A DNA stretch of 64,000 nucleotides. Source: MED-G105 sp039819085 (GTDB taxonomy: Bacteria; Pseudomonadota; Alphaproteobacteria; Caulobacterales; Parvularculaceae). The stretch is taken from contig JBCBSQ010000002.1 in assembly GCA_039819085.1 (NCBI GenBank), forward strand, positions 62,001 through 126,000. The letters are read 5' to 3'. The notes beneath the pieces are model-generated. The model had not been told where the DNA came from. It saw nothing but the letters and a program-made list of their open reading frames with translations, and did not search any database. The translations under genes were made by a program, and so were the position numbers. Shown here piece by piece: positions 16,211 through 25,627 of the stretch (positions are counted from its first letter, which is position 1; each line of letters opens with the position of its first letter).

Positions 16211-18472
16211 ATGCCCGCAAGAATGAGCGATCCGGCGACCAAGGACCTGAGGCTCTTACAGGCCGAAGAGGGCGACGCGCCGGACAATGAGGCGTCGGAA
16301 CCCGAATTGACCGATGAAGATGCGCCGTCGATAGACGACGAGGCGGAAGCGGACGACGTCGGGACAGAGCAGTCCCAGGAGCCTCTGGACCAGACCGACA
16401 CAGCGGCCGAAGGCGAAAGCATCTTCGAATCGCTTGCCGCGAGAACTGCGGAAATTCTCGAAGACCCCCCCGCGACGCCGCTTTTTGATTCCGCAGCGCA
16501 CATCATGTGGGCGGGCGTTCTGGCGACGCTGGCGATCATGGCGCTTATCTTCGTCCTGCTCCTGCGGGGCCGGGCGAGCCGGGCGCGCGCCGACAAGGCC
16601 GCCAAGACCGACTTTTTCGCGCCACCCGCAGATGATTTCGAAGCGCCCCCCACCCTCGCAAGCGATGAATATGACGATGAGGCGGCGGCGGCGGAAGCGA
16701 TCGTCCTCAGAGAAGAGGACATCGACGTTTCCCCACCCAAGCGCGGTTTCTTCAGCGGCGGCGACGGGATGCGCCAGCGCGCCGACCAAACCGAGCCGTC
16801 GACCGAACCAGTTTTCGGCGCGACCGCAAAGCGCGCTCGCGACGCCTCAGAGCCGGCGGCGGACAACGCCCTCGTCGGCAAACGCTTTGCAGAGCTGGAG
16901 GCGGGCCTGGAGGACCGCATGGACGCGCGCCTTAGACGTCTGGAGGATCGGTTCGACGCCGGATTGCGCGCGCTCTCTCAGACGGGCTCGGCGGAGGCGC
17001 GCGCTGGCGGCGGTGAGGACCTCTACGGCCTCCTCAGCGGCGTCGAAGACGCGCTCGCCGCGCAAAGCGAAGGCCTGAAAGCGGACACCCGCAATCTCCT
17101 GACTGACTTCGCCGGCGAATTTGACCAGCGGCTTGCGACGCTTGGGATCGGCGCAGCCGGCGGCGCGCTTGGAGCCAGCGCGCTCGACGCAATGGGCGAG
17201 AGTTCCGGCGTCGCCGACCGCGTCGACCGCACCATCGCAGACCATGAGGCGGCGCTGACGCGGGAGTTCGACGACCTGCGGGCGCGCATTGACAGTCTTG
17301 CGCATATCGGCGGCGGCGACCTCGCGCGCGAAATCGCCGGGCTCAAGGCGAGCCTGAAGGGAAGCGCCGGCGCGAGCACGGCGCCTCGCGTGCAGCTTAT
17401 TGACGCCATTCAGCGCGCCTTGCCCGCCGGCGCCTATCAGACAAACGCCGACATTGATGGACGGGCCCGCGCCGACGCCATCGTCCGCCTCGCGCCGCAG
17501 CGGCCGCCGATCGCCGTTGACGCCCAGTTCCCAATCGAGGCCTTTGACGAACTCGACCGCGTCGAGGCGACGCTGGAGATGGAAGGCCGCCCGGATTCGC
17601 GCGCGGTCGAACGCGCCGAGCAGCACTTCCGGCGCGCCGCGCTTGGACATGTCGTGCACGTTGCGGAGCAACTGGTGCGCCCGCCGCGCACCATCGACGG
17701 GGCGATGCTGTTTCTTCCTTCAGAAGAGGCGTATACTGAGATCCAATCAAGATTCCCCGACGTCTTGCATGACGCGATCCGCGCGCGCGTATGGATCGTC
17801 TCTCCCGCCAGCTTTTCCGCAACGCTGAACATCGTGCGCGGACTATTGCAGTCTGGCGAGACGGCGCAGGGCCGTCAGGACTCGACGCAATCGAGCGAAC
17901 GGATCGCCGCTGCTCTTGACGGGCTTCGCCGGCAGGTCGCGGCGCTCGAAACCAGGGTCGCGCCCGGCGCCGCGTCAGGCTATGACGCGCCCGGCGTCGC
18001 CGCCACGGCGCGCGACGTTCAGGCCCGGCCAACTGATCGCCAATTCGGCGCGCCCGGAGCGAACGACAAGTCGCCCGCCGCCCCCTTAAGGCAAACGCCG
18101 CCCGAGCCGTTGTCAACGCGCTCCACATTGGCGTCGTCTTCTTCAAGGCTTGGATCGGACCTCGCCTCACCAGCGACGCCCACCGGCTCGATTGACGACC
18201 CGACAGCGCCCGCAGCCTCGTCATCCGCGCCGTCGGATCCGCCAAAAGCGATTGATCCAGATCCCGTCGAGGCGCGACGCGAGCCGCGCACGTTCACTGA
18301 ACCCTATTCTTCAAGCTTATGGTCAACGCAGCTTCGCCGGTCCGAAGACGGCGACCTCAACCTGCACGGAGCGCCGCCAACCTCCCCCGAGTTCGGCGGC
18401 GCGGCGCGGCGCGCCTCGACTGAAAAGTCGCCGACCCAGCCACCCGATGAAAGGCGGTTTCCATTGCGCTAG
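16211..18472 (+). CDS. Membrane-anchored RmuC-domain protein, divergent paralogue
   Basis: The protein has 753 residues. An acidic N-terminus of about 90 residues leads to one transmembrane helix (97-119). A second acidic linker and a long helical/coiled region with several LEDRMDARLRRLEDRFD-type heptads follow. At about 405-550 is an RmuC-like nuclease-fold domain: PIAVDAQFPIEAF, then FRRAALGHVVHVAEQLV, then DGAMLFLPSEEAYTEIQ and RVWIVSPASF, which parallel VVDAKFPLEAY and ALMFIPSEAVY in true RmuC. The last 200 residues are Pro/Ser/Ala-rich and probably disordered. I choose the ATG at 16211, with GGGGGA upstream; a TTG at 16193 is possible. It converges with the canonical rmuC gene 161 nt away. 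Confidence 0.75.
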   Translation: MPARMSDPATKDLRLLQAEEGDAPDNEASEPELTDEDAPSIDDEAEADDVGTEQSQEPLDQTDTAAEGESIFESLAARTAEILEDPPATPLFDSAAHIMWAGVLATLAIMALIFVLLLRGRASRARADKAAKTDFFAPPADDFEAPPTLASDEYDDEAAAAEAIVLREEDIDVSPPKRGFFSGGDGMRQRADQTEPSTEPVFGATAKRARDASEPAADNALVGKRFAELEAGLEDRMDARLRRLEDRFDAGLRALSQTGSAEARAGGGEDLYGLLSGVEDALAAQSEGLKADTRNLLTDFAGEFDQRLATLGIGAAGGALGASALDAMGESSGVADRVDRTIADHEAALTREFDDLRARIDSLAHIGGGDLAREIAGLKASLKGSAGASTAPRVQLIDAIQRALPAGAYQTNADIDGRARADAIVRLAPQRPPIAVDAQFPIEAFDELDRVEATLEMEGRPDSRAVERAEQHFRRAALGHVVHVAEQLVRPPRTIDGAMLFLPSEEAYTEIQSRFPDVLHDAIRARVWIVSPASFSATLNIVRGLLQSGETAQGRQDSTQSSERIAAALDGLRRQVAALETRVAPGAASGYDAPGVAATARDVQARPTDRQFGAPGANDKSPAAPLRQTPPEPLSTRSTLASSSSRLGSDLASPATPTGSIDDPTAPAASSSAPSDPPKAIDPDPVEARREPRTFTEPYSSSLWSTQLRRSEDGDLNLHGAPPTSPEFGGAARRASTEKSPTQPPDERRFPLR

Positions 18473-18633
18473 CTCATCGACGTTCGGATCCGCGATCCGT
18501 CGTTGAGTTGAGTTTCCCTGACAAATGCGGATCTCGACTGTATCGGCTCCAGTTGTTCAGCGCGCCAGCCGCGCCACGCAACATCTCAAGAGCCCCTTCA
18601 TTCGAAACGGGTTATTGCAATTTCTTCAGAACG

Positions 18634-19971
18634 TCATCCATTGCGGCTTGCGCCAGCGTCTTCAGCCGCATCCCCCAAAGGGCGGTCATCTGACGGCGGA
18701 TCGATACTCCGCTCCTGGCTCGACGGCGAACGAAGCGACGCTTCAATCTCCCGCAGGGCCGGGATCGGGTCATCAGTCCCCGGCATTTCGTAGACCGCAA
18801 GCTTTCTCGCGCGCGGCAAGACCCGCGCTTCAAACCCCGCGGCGGCGGCGTTGTACGCGTCCGCCGCCCGGCCGATTGTTCGGCCAAGATCGTCCATCCG
18901 GCCGGTCATCGTTCTCAGACTCGCGTAGAGATCCTTCGCCAGACGGGCAACGTCCTGAGCATGGGCGACCGCGCTTTCCTGGCGCCAATTGAACGCCGCC
19001 GCCTTCAGGATCGCAACAAGAGTCGTCGGCGTGGCGACGAGGATCTTGCGGTCGAAGGCGTCCTGAAACAATTGCGGCCGCGCCTCCATCGCCGCGGCGA
19101 AGTAATTCTCTCCGGGCACGAACATCACGACGACGTCCAGCGAGTCCTTCAGCGCAGCAGCGTAGTCGCGAGCAGATAACGCCTTCACATGCGCCCAGAT
19201 ATCGTCTGCATGCTGCGAAATTAGCGCATCACGCGCGACCGGATCATCCGTCTCCATCGCATCGAGATAGGCCGCGAGCGACACTTTCGCATCAACCGCG
19301 ATGACACGGTCGCCGGGCAGGTTGACGACCATGTCCGGCGTCTTCCGCGCGGCGCCGTCGCCGAGCGACGCCTGCTCGACGAAGTCGACATGGGCGGCCA
19401 TGCCCGCGGTCTCCACCACATTGCGCAACTGCTCCTCACCCCAACGACCGCGGGTTTTCGGACCTGCGCGCAGAGCCGTGGAGAGCTTGCGCGCCTCCGC
19501 CTTCATGTCGCTCGCTGATTTCGCCAGCTCTTCGATCCGGCCGACCAGTTCCCCGCGGGCGCGCGCCTGCTCCGCATGCAGATTGGCAAGCCCTTTTTCG
19601 TACTTTGTCAACGTCTCCGCCATTGGCGCGATCAACGCGTTCAGCGCCGTCTCGCGGCGCTCGGTCTCCGCCGCGCTCGATTCTTGGTGGCGGGCGAAGG
19701 TCTCATTGGCGCGCTGAAGAAACGATCGATGGGCCGCGTCGAGGAGGTCCGCCGCCGACGCCTTGAACTCCGTCTCCATGCCGGCGCGCAACTCCTGCAG
19801 CGCGCGTTCACGTTCGGCCAGGCGCGCTTCGAGCGTCGACAAGGCCGCTCGCGAGCGCAGCGCCTCGCCGCGCCATGCGCGGGCGCGCTTCGCGGAATTC
19901 GCCGCATGGAGAAAAAGCGCGCCGGCGGACGCGAATGCGAGCCCGGAGAGGATGACGATCAGGGCGTTCAC
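18634..19971 (-). CDS. rmuC: DNA recombination protein RmuC
   Basis: RmuC limits recombination at inverted repeats and has a predicted PD-(D/E)XK-like nuclease core. The 445 residues start with a membrane-anchoring hydrophobic segment (ALIVILSGLAFASAGALFL), then a long coiled coil (about 35-180), then the core: RGRWGEEQLRNVVE, PGDRVIAVDAKVSLAAYLDA, VVVMFVPGENYFAAAM and ILVATPTTLVAILKAAA. The start is GTG at 19971 with GGGGAG upstream. Its neighbour on the opposite strand is a divergent RmuC-domain paralogue. Confidence 0.93.
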   Translation of the reverse strand: MNALIVILSGLAFASAGALFLHAANSAKRARAWRGEALRSRAALSTLEARLAERERALQELRAGMETEFKASAADLLDAAHRSFLQRANETFARHQESSAAETERRETALNALIAPMAETLTKYEKGLANLHAEQARARGELVGRIEELAKSASDMKAEARKLSTALRAGPKTRGRWGEEQLRNVVETAGMAAHVDFVEQASLGDGAARKTPDMVVNLPGDRVIAVDAKVSLAAYLDAMETDDPVARDALISQHADDIWAHVKALSARDYAAALKDSLDVVVMFVPGENYFAAAMEARPQLFQDAFDRKILVATPTTLVAILKAAAFNWRQESAVAHAQDVARLAKDLYASLRTMTGRMDDLGRTIGRAADAYNAAAAGFEARVLPRARKLAVYEMPGTDDPIPALREIEASLRSPSSQERSIDPPSDDRPLGDAAEDAGASRNG

Positions 19972-20103
19972 CTTCAGCGCTCCCCTGTCGAAGCTATCGA
20001 GGCGCGCAGCGACGAGACGGGCGCGATGTGTCGGCGAACAATCATGGCCCGGACGGTAAGCGAACCCCTCGGTGATTCGGAACCCGCGCTGCGCGGCCGG
20101 CGG

Positions 20104-21330
20104 TCAGGACGCAAGCCGTTCCGCCTCGCCATCAACGACCGGGCCGACGTCTACGCCCGCAGCGTCCGACTTCGGCCGCTCCAGCAGGAGGGGGAGGCTT
20201 GGATCATCCGCTGACGACTGATCCGCGACGGCTTCCGGCTCCAGAACATCGTTCACGAAGTATAGCGGCCGACCCTTGGTCTCGTTGAAGACGCGGCCAA
20301 GATATTCGCCCATGACGCCAAGGACCATCAGCTGCACGCCGCCAAGAAACAGCATCACGACGATCAAGGTCGGGAAACCCGCGACCGGATCGCCATAAAC
20401 GATCGTCTTTGCGATGAAGAAGACGCCCGCCGCGAACGCGGAGAGCGCTGTCAGGAAACCGAAATAGGTCGACAACTTCAACGGCGCGAGCGTCGATGAC
20501 GTGACGCCCTCGATCGACAGGTTCCAGAGCTTCCAATAGTTCCACTTGGTTCGCCCGACGCTGCGCGGGCGTCGCTCATATGGAACCTCCTTGGACGGAA
20601 ACCCGACCCAGGCGAAGACGCCTTTCATGAAGCGATGACGCTCCCGAATGGCGCAGACGGCGTCAATCGCCTTGCGGCTCAACAGACGGAAATCGCCCAC
20701 ATTCTCCGGGATCGGCGTTTCGCCCACATTGCGCATGAGCGCGTAAAAGGCGCGCGCGGTCGCTTTCTTGAGCCATCCCTCGCCCTTGCGGGCAATGCGC
20801 TTGGCGTAGACGACGTCATACCCTTCGTGCCAGCCGCCGATGAGGTCGGCGATAACGTCCGGCGGGTCCTGAAGGTCGGCGTCCATAACGACCGCCGCTT
20901 CGCCGCGGGCGTGGTCGAGCCCGGCCGTCGTGGCGATCTCCTTGCCGAAATTGCGGCTTAGATCGACGATCGCAATGTCGCCGTGGGCGGCGCGCAGCGC
21001 GCGCATGACGCCAAGGGTGTGGTCCGTGCTGCCGTCATTGACAAAGACAATCTCGAACGGCTGGCCGATCCGCGCCATTTCAGCGCGAACCTCTCGTTCG
21101 AATTCGCCGAGCGCGTCTTCTTCGTTGAACGCCGGGCAGATGATCGAGAGAAGCTGCGGCGCCTTGCGCCGGCGCGGCGCGATCCGCGCGTCTTCATAAA
21201 ATCGTCCGCCCGACCGACGCTGTCGCGCCCCTGGCGGCTGGGCGCGGGGAACCGCCTCTTCCCGGCCCGGCGCCGCTTCCTCGGCGATTTTCTCCGCCAG
21301 CCAGTCCGCCAGCCGCGCTTCAGCGCCCAT
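20104..21330 (-). CDS. Family 2 glycosyltransferase (DPM1/GtrB/ArnC type)
   Basis: The protein has 408 residues. After a hydrophilic, Arg-rich N-terminus of about 60 residues, the GT-A domain starts with LLSIICPAFNEEDAL. It contains VFVNDGSTDHT, VDLSRNFGKEIA and the metal-binding VMDADLQDPPD. The C-terminal part has two transmembrane helices (STYFGFLTALSAFAAGVFFI and LIVVMLFLGGVQLMVLGVMGEYLGRVF), as in enzymes that load sugars onto undecaprenyl phosphate on the cytoplasmic face. It is divergent from a GT87-like membrane protein, which could use such a lipid-linked sugar in the periplasm. I choose the ATG at 21330 with AAGGAAC upstream. Confidence 0.9.
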   Translation of the reverse strand: MGAEARLADWLAEKIAEEAAPGREEAVPRAQPPGARQRRSGGRFYEDARIAPRRRKAPQLLSIICPAFNEEDALGEFEREVRAEMARIGQPFEIVFVNDGSTDHTLGVMRALRAAHGDIAIVDLSRNFGKEIATTAGLDHARGEAAVVMDADLQDPPDVIADLIGGWHEGYDVVYAKRIARKGEGWLKKATARAFYALMRNVGETPIPENVGDFRLLSRKAIDAVCAIRERHRFMKGVFAWVGFPSKEVPYERRPRSVGRTKWNYWKLWNLSIEGVTSSTLAPLKLSTYFGFLTALSAFAAGVFFIAKTIVYGDPVAGFPTLIVVMLFLGGVQLMVLGVMGEYLGRVFNETKGRPLYFVNDVLEPEAVADQSSADDPSLPLLLERPKSDAAGVDVGPVVDGEAERLAS

Positions 21331-21456
21331 GGGGTCAGTTCCTTTCCCGTGCGCAAGGACCGCAAGTTCCACATTGCGTCGGCCAGACGCCTTTGCCGCC
21401 CGCGCGCGCGAGGGAGCCTAAGGTTTCCTTTATTTAGGGAAGGTAACCATGGCCCA

Positions 21457-22680
21457 ATGAATCGGCTCATCGGCGCCCTAGAAAGCGATCTGCCCTTAAT
21501 CCATGCGGCGCTGACCCGCCGCCTGCCGGTGACGCTCGCCGGCGTCGTCGGCTTCTTCCTGTTGCTACAATGGGGGGCCTACGTCGTCGCCCTCGCCGGG
21601 TCCGAAGGCTATGTGACCCAGTTCGGACCCGTGATCGGCGGCGACTTCATCGTCTTCCACGAAGCGGCGAAGGCGGCCTGGACCGACCCCGCGGCGCTCT
21701 ACGGGTACGCGGAGCTGAACGCGCGCCTCGCCGACGCCTTTCCGGCCTATGGCGACGATTTCAGGCTCGGCTGGCAGTACCCGCCAACGATGTATCTGAT
21801 CCTCGCGCCACTCGCATTCGCGCCTTATCCCGTCGCATACGGATTATGGCTGGCGTGCGGCCTCGCGGCGTTCATTCTCGCTGCGAAGCGCATGTGGCCG
21901 GCGCCGTTCGCGCTCTTTTTCTTGCTGGCCGGGCCAGCCATATTCCAGGCCGCCATTACGGGTCAGACGGGGCTCTTCACCGGGGCGCTCCTGCTCCTGG
22001 CCGCTTACGCGCCGGACAAACGCCCGATCGTCGCAGGGCTCGCCGCGGGCCTCTTGACCATCAAGCCGCAATTGGGACTTCTCATTCCGATCGCCTTCGC
22101 CGCATCAGGCGCATGGCGGGCGTTCTTTGTCGCCGCCGCTACGGCTCTCGGGCTCGCCTGCGCCGCCTACGGATTTTTTGGCCCCGCGCCGTGGCGCGCA
22201 TTTCTTGACGCCGCCGCGCACCAGGGCGGTCACATGGGCGCCGCCGTCTTCCCGCTCCAGAAACTGACGAGCGTCTACGGCGCGGCGGCGACCGTCGGCG
22301 CGCCGGCGTCGCTTGCGATCGCCGCGCAGGCCGCAACGTTTCTCGGCCTCGCCGCAGCTGTGGCCATCGCTTATCGTGGACGCGCGCCGGCGGCCGCCAA
22401 AGCCGCAGTTCTGATGACCGCGGCGCTCCTGGCGGCGCCTTACGCATTTTATTATGAGCTGCCGATCGCCGCAGGCGCGCTGTTCCTGCTGGCGCGCAAC
22501 GCAAGTGAAAACGATTTCCTGCCGGGCGAAGGCCTCGCCATCGGCGCGCTCTGGCTCACGCCTATATTCATGCCGGGCGACGCCGCGCCCGCCTTTCCCA
22601 TCGTCGCGGCGGCCGCAATCGCGGCGTTCGCCTGCGCGGCGCGTCGGGCGCAACTGCTCCCTATACGATTGACCGCCTGA
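21457..22680 (+). CDS. GT87/DUF2029-type polytopic glycosyltransferase
   Basis: The protein has 407 residues with about nine to ten hydrophobic helices and the GT-C-like layout of the DUF2029 (GT87) family, whose best-known members are polyprenyl-phosphate-mannose-dependent mannosyltransferases. An early extracytoplasmic loop carries the acidic/polar segment GGDFIVFHEAAKAAWTDP and LGWQYPPTMYLIL, the usual place of the catalytic aspartate in this family. It is divergent from the family 2 glycosyltransferase, which probably makes its lipid-linked donor. An ATG 7 bases upstream is followed at once by a stop, so translation must start at 21457. Confidence 0.83.
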   Translation: MNRLIGALESDLPLIHAALTRRLPVTLAGVVGFFLLLQWGAYVVALAGSEGYVTQFGPVIGGDFIVFHEAAKAAWTDPAALYGYAELNARLADAFPAYGDDFRLGWQYPPTMYLILAPLAFAPYPVAYGLWLACGLAAFILAAKRMWPAPFALFFLLAGPAIFQAAITGQTGLFTGALLLLAAYAPDKRPIVAGLAAGLLTIKPQLGLLIPIAFAASGAWRAFFVAAATALGLACAAYGFFGPAPWRAFLDAAAHQGGHMGAAVFPLQKLTSVYGAAATVGAPASLAIAAQAATFLGLAAAVAIAYRGRAPAAAKAAVLMTAALLAAPYAFYYELPIAAGALFLLARNASENDFLPGEGLAIGALWLTPIFMPGDAAPAFPIVAAAAIAAFACAARRAQLLPIRLTA

Positions 22681-22692
22681 CGCGGCGCGCCC

Positions 22693-23298
22693 TCAAGTCG
22701 GACGACGGGCCTTCATGGCGGCGGCAATCGTTCCCTCATCAAGGTAATCAAGCTCGCCGCCGACGGGCACGCCCTGGCTCAGCTGCGAAACCTTAACGCC
22801 TGCATCGCTGAGGCTATCGGCCACATAGTGCGCCGTCGTCTGACCATCGACGGTGGCGGCGAGCGCGAGAATGACTTCCCCGACAGCCGCTTCATTCGCG
22901 CGCGCCACGAGCCCGCCGATATTCAGATCATCCGGCCCCACCCCATCGAGCGGCGACAAGAGCCCGCCAAGCACGTGATAGCGTCCACGATGGGCGCCCG
23001 CCCGCTCCATCGCCCAGAGATCGCCAACGCTTTCGACGACGCAAATGACGGTCGGATCGCGCGTCGCATCCGCGCACACCGCACACGGATTAATCGAATC
23101 GAGATTGCCGCAAATGCGGCACGCCTCGACCTTTTCCGCCGCCTCGGCGATGGCGAAGGCGAGCGGGCGCATCAGGGGCTCACGCTTGTTCAGAAGATGC
23201 AACGCGGCGCGCTTCGCCGACCTGGGCCCAAGACCGGGCAGCTTCGCCAAGAGATCGATCATCCGCTGAAGTTCAGGTCCGATGGGGGATGCGGGCAT
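22693..23298 (-). CDS. recR: Recombination mediator RecR
   Basis: Works with RecO and RecF to load RecA on gapped DNA. The 201 residues contain the helix-hairpin-helix LAKLPGLGPRSAKRAALHLL, the zinc finger CRICGNLDSINPCAVC, and the Toprim domain starting VICVVESVGDLWAME. It is last in the conserved dnaX-ybaB-recR order, 85 nt after ybaB. Confidence 0.97.
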   Translation of the reverse strand: MPASPIGPELQRMIDLLAKLPGLGPRSAKRAALHLLNKREPLMRPLAFAIAEAAEKVEACRICGNLDSINPCAVCADATRDPTVICVVESVGDLWAMERAGAHRGRYHVLGGLLSPLDGVGPDDLNIGGLVARANEAAVGEVILALAATVDGQTTAHYVADSLSDAGVKVSQLSQGVPVGGELDYLDEGTIAAAMKARRPT

Positions 23299-23383
23299 TT
23301 CGTCTCACAAAGGGAGGCGAGACCAATCGGGGCCGGTCTGCCGTGCAAGAAAGTCAAGAGAAAGATCTGTATCAGGAGCGCAA

Positions 23384-23707
23384 TCAGAAAGGCAGCTTCA
23401 TGCCCGGCGGCAGCGGCAGACCTTCAGTCAGCTTCGCCATCTCCGCCTGCATATCGGCTTCGACCTTTGACTTGGCGTCATTGATCGCCGCGGCGACAAG
23501 GTCCTCCAGAACTTCCGTTTCCTCCGGGTCCATCAACGCCTTGTCGACGGCGACGGATTTGCAGTAGCCCTTGCCATTGATGGTCACCTTGACCATGCCG
23601 CCGCCGGAGACCCCTTCGGCCTCCATCGCGGCGACCTTCTCCTGCATCTCTTCCATCTTGGCCTGCATCTGGCCGGCCTGTTTCATCAGATCGCCAATGT
23701 TCTTCAT
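23384..23707 (-). CDS. YbaB/EbfC nucleoid-associated protein
   Basis: A small DNA-binding dimer of 107 residues. The N-terminal coiled helix MKNIGDLMKQAGQMQAKMEEMQ and the central GGGMVKVTINGKGYCKSVAVD strand block are diagnostic. It starts 4 nt after the dnaX stop and so is translated from the same mRNA. Confidence 0.95.
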   Translation of the reverse strand: MKNIGDLMKQAGQMQAKMEEMQEKVAAMEAEGVSGGGMVKVTINGKGYCKSVAVDKALMDPEETEVLEDLVAAAINDAKSKVEADMQAEMAKLTEGLPLPPGMKLPF

Positions 23708-23710
23708 GGC

Positions 23711-25543
23711 TCAGTCCTCTCCTTCATCCCTGTCGGGATCATCAATATAGCCCTCATCGTCTGACGCCCCCTCGGCTGACGCCCCCTCGGCTGACGCCCC
23801 CTCGTCAGGCGCCCCCGCTTCAGGCGGGGCGTCATGGATCGCCATTATCTCCGCATCCGGAAACAGCTCGAATGCGCGCTTCACGATCGGGTCCGCCATC
23901 ACGGCCGCAAGGCGCGCGGCGCGGATCGTTTCAGCGCCTTCGGCCTGGGCGTTGACCGACACCGCCCACGCCGTCCCGGTCCACGCCTTCAGCCGCTGAT
24001 GCAAGCGTCCGGCGATCCCCTCCGGCGCGTCGTCCTTCAAGCGAAACTCGATCCGCCCAGGCTCGAACGAGACGAGATGCACGAACGTCTCAAGTTCGGC
24101 CTTGAACTTCAAATCGCGTTGCTCTTCGGCATACCGAACGATGTCGGGAAAAGACGCGAACCGCGGAGTCGGCGTGCCCTCCTCCAGCACTGACTGCTGG
24201 CGCGGCGCCGCAGACGGCGCAGGCGCAGCGCCGCCGCCCGCGTGCGCAGAACGCTCCACGGTCGCCGAAGGAACGACGCTTGATGCAGGAGCGGAGGGCG
24301 CTGGCGCGCCGCGCGGGGCCGCCGCCCCACCGCCGCTCGCCGGCTGAGCGCCTTTCAGCGCCCGCAACGCTTCATCCGGCGTCGGAAGATCAGCGGCGTA
24401 GGCGAGCCTGATGAGCGCGATCTCCGCGGCCGCGGCCGGGTCCGGCGCGGTCTGGACCTCCGAGAGGCCCTTCATCAAGAGGCTCCAGGCGCGCGTCAGC
24501 GCGTTCATGGCGAGGCCGTCCGCCACCTCAATCGCCCGCCCGGCGTCTGCTTCGCCCGCCGCGCCGTGGCTCGCCGCGCCATGGCCTGCGGCCTTCACCC
24601 GCGTCGCCAGATGCGCCGTCTCCAGCAAGTCCCGCAAAACGCTCGCAGGCTCGGCACCCGCATCATACTGTGTGCGGAATATCTGAAGCGCCTCGCCAGC
24701 CTCGCCCGAAAGCGCCGCCTTCAGAAGGTCCCAGACAAGGGTCCGATCAGCAAGGCCCAGCATCTCGCGGATCGCTTCAGCGCGAATAGAACCGCCGCCG
24801 GCGTCAGCGCCATGCTGCAGGAGCGCCTGATCAAGAATGGACAGGGCGTCGCGCACGGAGCCTTCAGCGGCGCGGGCGATCATGGCGAGGCCCTCCGCCT
24901 CCACTTGGCCGCCTTCCTTTTCCGCGATCGCGCCCAAATGAGCCGCAAGGCGCGCTTCATCGAGACGGCGCAGGTCAAACCGCTGGCAGCGCGACAACAC
25001 CGTCACCGGCAGCTTGCGGATTTCCGTCGTCGCGAAGATGAACTTCACGTGTTCCGGCGGCTCTTCGAGAGTCTTCAAGAGCGCGTTGAACGCCGCCGTC
25101 GACAGCATGTGCACTTCGTCGATGATGTAGACCTTGTAGCGCGCCTCAACCGGCGCGTAGCGCACGCCGTCAATCAGCTCACGGATGTCATTAACGCCCG
25201 TGCGCGATGCGGCGTCCATTTCCAGAACGTCCGGATGGCGGCTTTCGGCGATGGCGCGGCAATGCGCGCCCTCCTCCGGCATGTCGATTGTGGGGCCGTC
25301 GTCCGCCCCGTCCGGTCCCACATAGTTCAGCGCGCGGGCGAGGATGCGGGCGGTCGTCGTCTTGCCGACGCCGCGCACGCCCGTCAGCACCCAGGCGTGC
25401 GCGATGCGCCCGGTGGCGAAGGCGTTGCGCAAGGTGCGCACCATCGCCTCATGGCCAATGAGGTCGTCGAAATTCTGTGGGCGGTATTTTCGGGCGAGCA
25501 CCTGATAGGGGGTGGCTTCTCCCTCGCCGGCGGCATCAGTCAT
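23711..25543 (-). CDS. dnaX: DNA polymerase III subunit gamma/tau
   Basis: ATPase of the clamp-loader complex. The 610 residues show YRPQNFDDLIGHE at the start, a Walker A LTGVRGVGKTTTARI near residue 53, zinc ligands around EEGAHCRAIAESRHPDVLEMDAAS (a reduced Cys set), DEVHMLS and the sensor-1 FATTEIRKLP. Domain III and a Pro/Ala-rich linker lead to a tau-like C-terminus. The C-terminal tail contains a triple GASAE repeat, and a linker contains HGAAS/HGAAG; both are small in-frame expansions. I saw no clear slippery frameshift signal for a separate gamma form. It is first in dnaX-ybaB-recR. Confidence 0.96.
   Translation of the reverse strand: MTDAAGEGEATPYQVLARKYRPQNFDDLIGHEAMVRTLRNAFATGRIAHAWVLTGVRGVGKTTTARILARALNYVGPDGADDGPTIDMPEEGAHCRAIAESRHPDVLEMDAASRTGVNDIRELIDGVRYAPVEARYKVYIIDEVHMLSTAAFNALLKTLEEPPEHVKFIFATTEIRKLPVTVLSRCQRFDLRRLDEARLAAHLGAIAEKEGGQVEAEGLAMIARAAEGSVRDALSILDQALLQHGADAGGGSIRAEAIREMLGLADRTLVWDLLKAALSGEAGEALQIFRTQYDAGAEPASVLRDLLETAHLATRVKAAGHGAASHGAAGEADAGRAIEVADGLAMNALTRAWSLLMKGLSEVQTAPDPAAAAEIALIRLAYAADLPTPDEALRALKGAQPASGGGAAAPRGAPAPSAPASSVVPSATVERSAHAGGGAAPAPSAAPRQQSVLEEGTPTPRFASFPDIVRYAEEQRDLKFKAELETFVHLVSFEPGRIEFRLKDDAPEGIAGRLHQRLKAWTGTAWAVSVNAQAEGAETIRAARLAAVMADPIVKRAFELFPDAEIMAIHDAPPEAGAPDEGASAEGASAEGASDDEGYIDDPDRDEGED
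23761..23805 (-). repeat. Triple 15-bp repeat in the dnaX tail
   Basis: Three consecutive 15-bp units (plus-strand CTGACGCCCCCTCGG at 23761, 23776 and 23791, the last slightly altered) encode repeated GASAE in the acidic C-terminal tail of DnaX. A related 15-bp duplication lies at 24557-24585 in the same gene. Confidence 0.85.
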
Positions 25544-25627
25544 CCACGCAATATGCGCGCAACCCGCGTCGGAAAAAAGCCGTCAGGCGATGAAAGACCG
25601 TTCAACGGACCCGCTGGCGCCGCGGCC

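Noticed and set aside
20983..21456. Upstream extension of the GT87-like frame
   Set aside because: It runs antisense through the family 2 glycosyltransferase gene and encodes non-membrane, Arg-rich sequence; the ATG at 21457 precedes the first membrane segment.
23711..25543. Programmed frameshift in dnaX producing a gamma subunit
   Set aside because: No convincing A-rich slippery heptamer with a following stem was seen in the coding strand.
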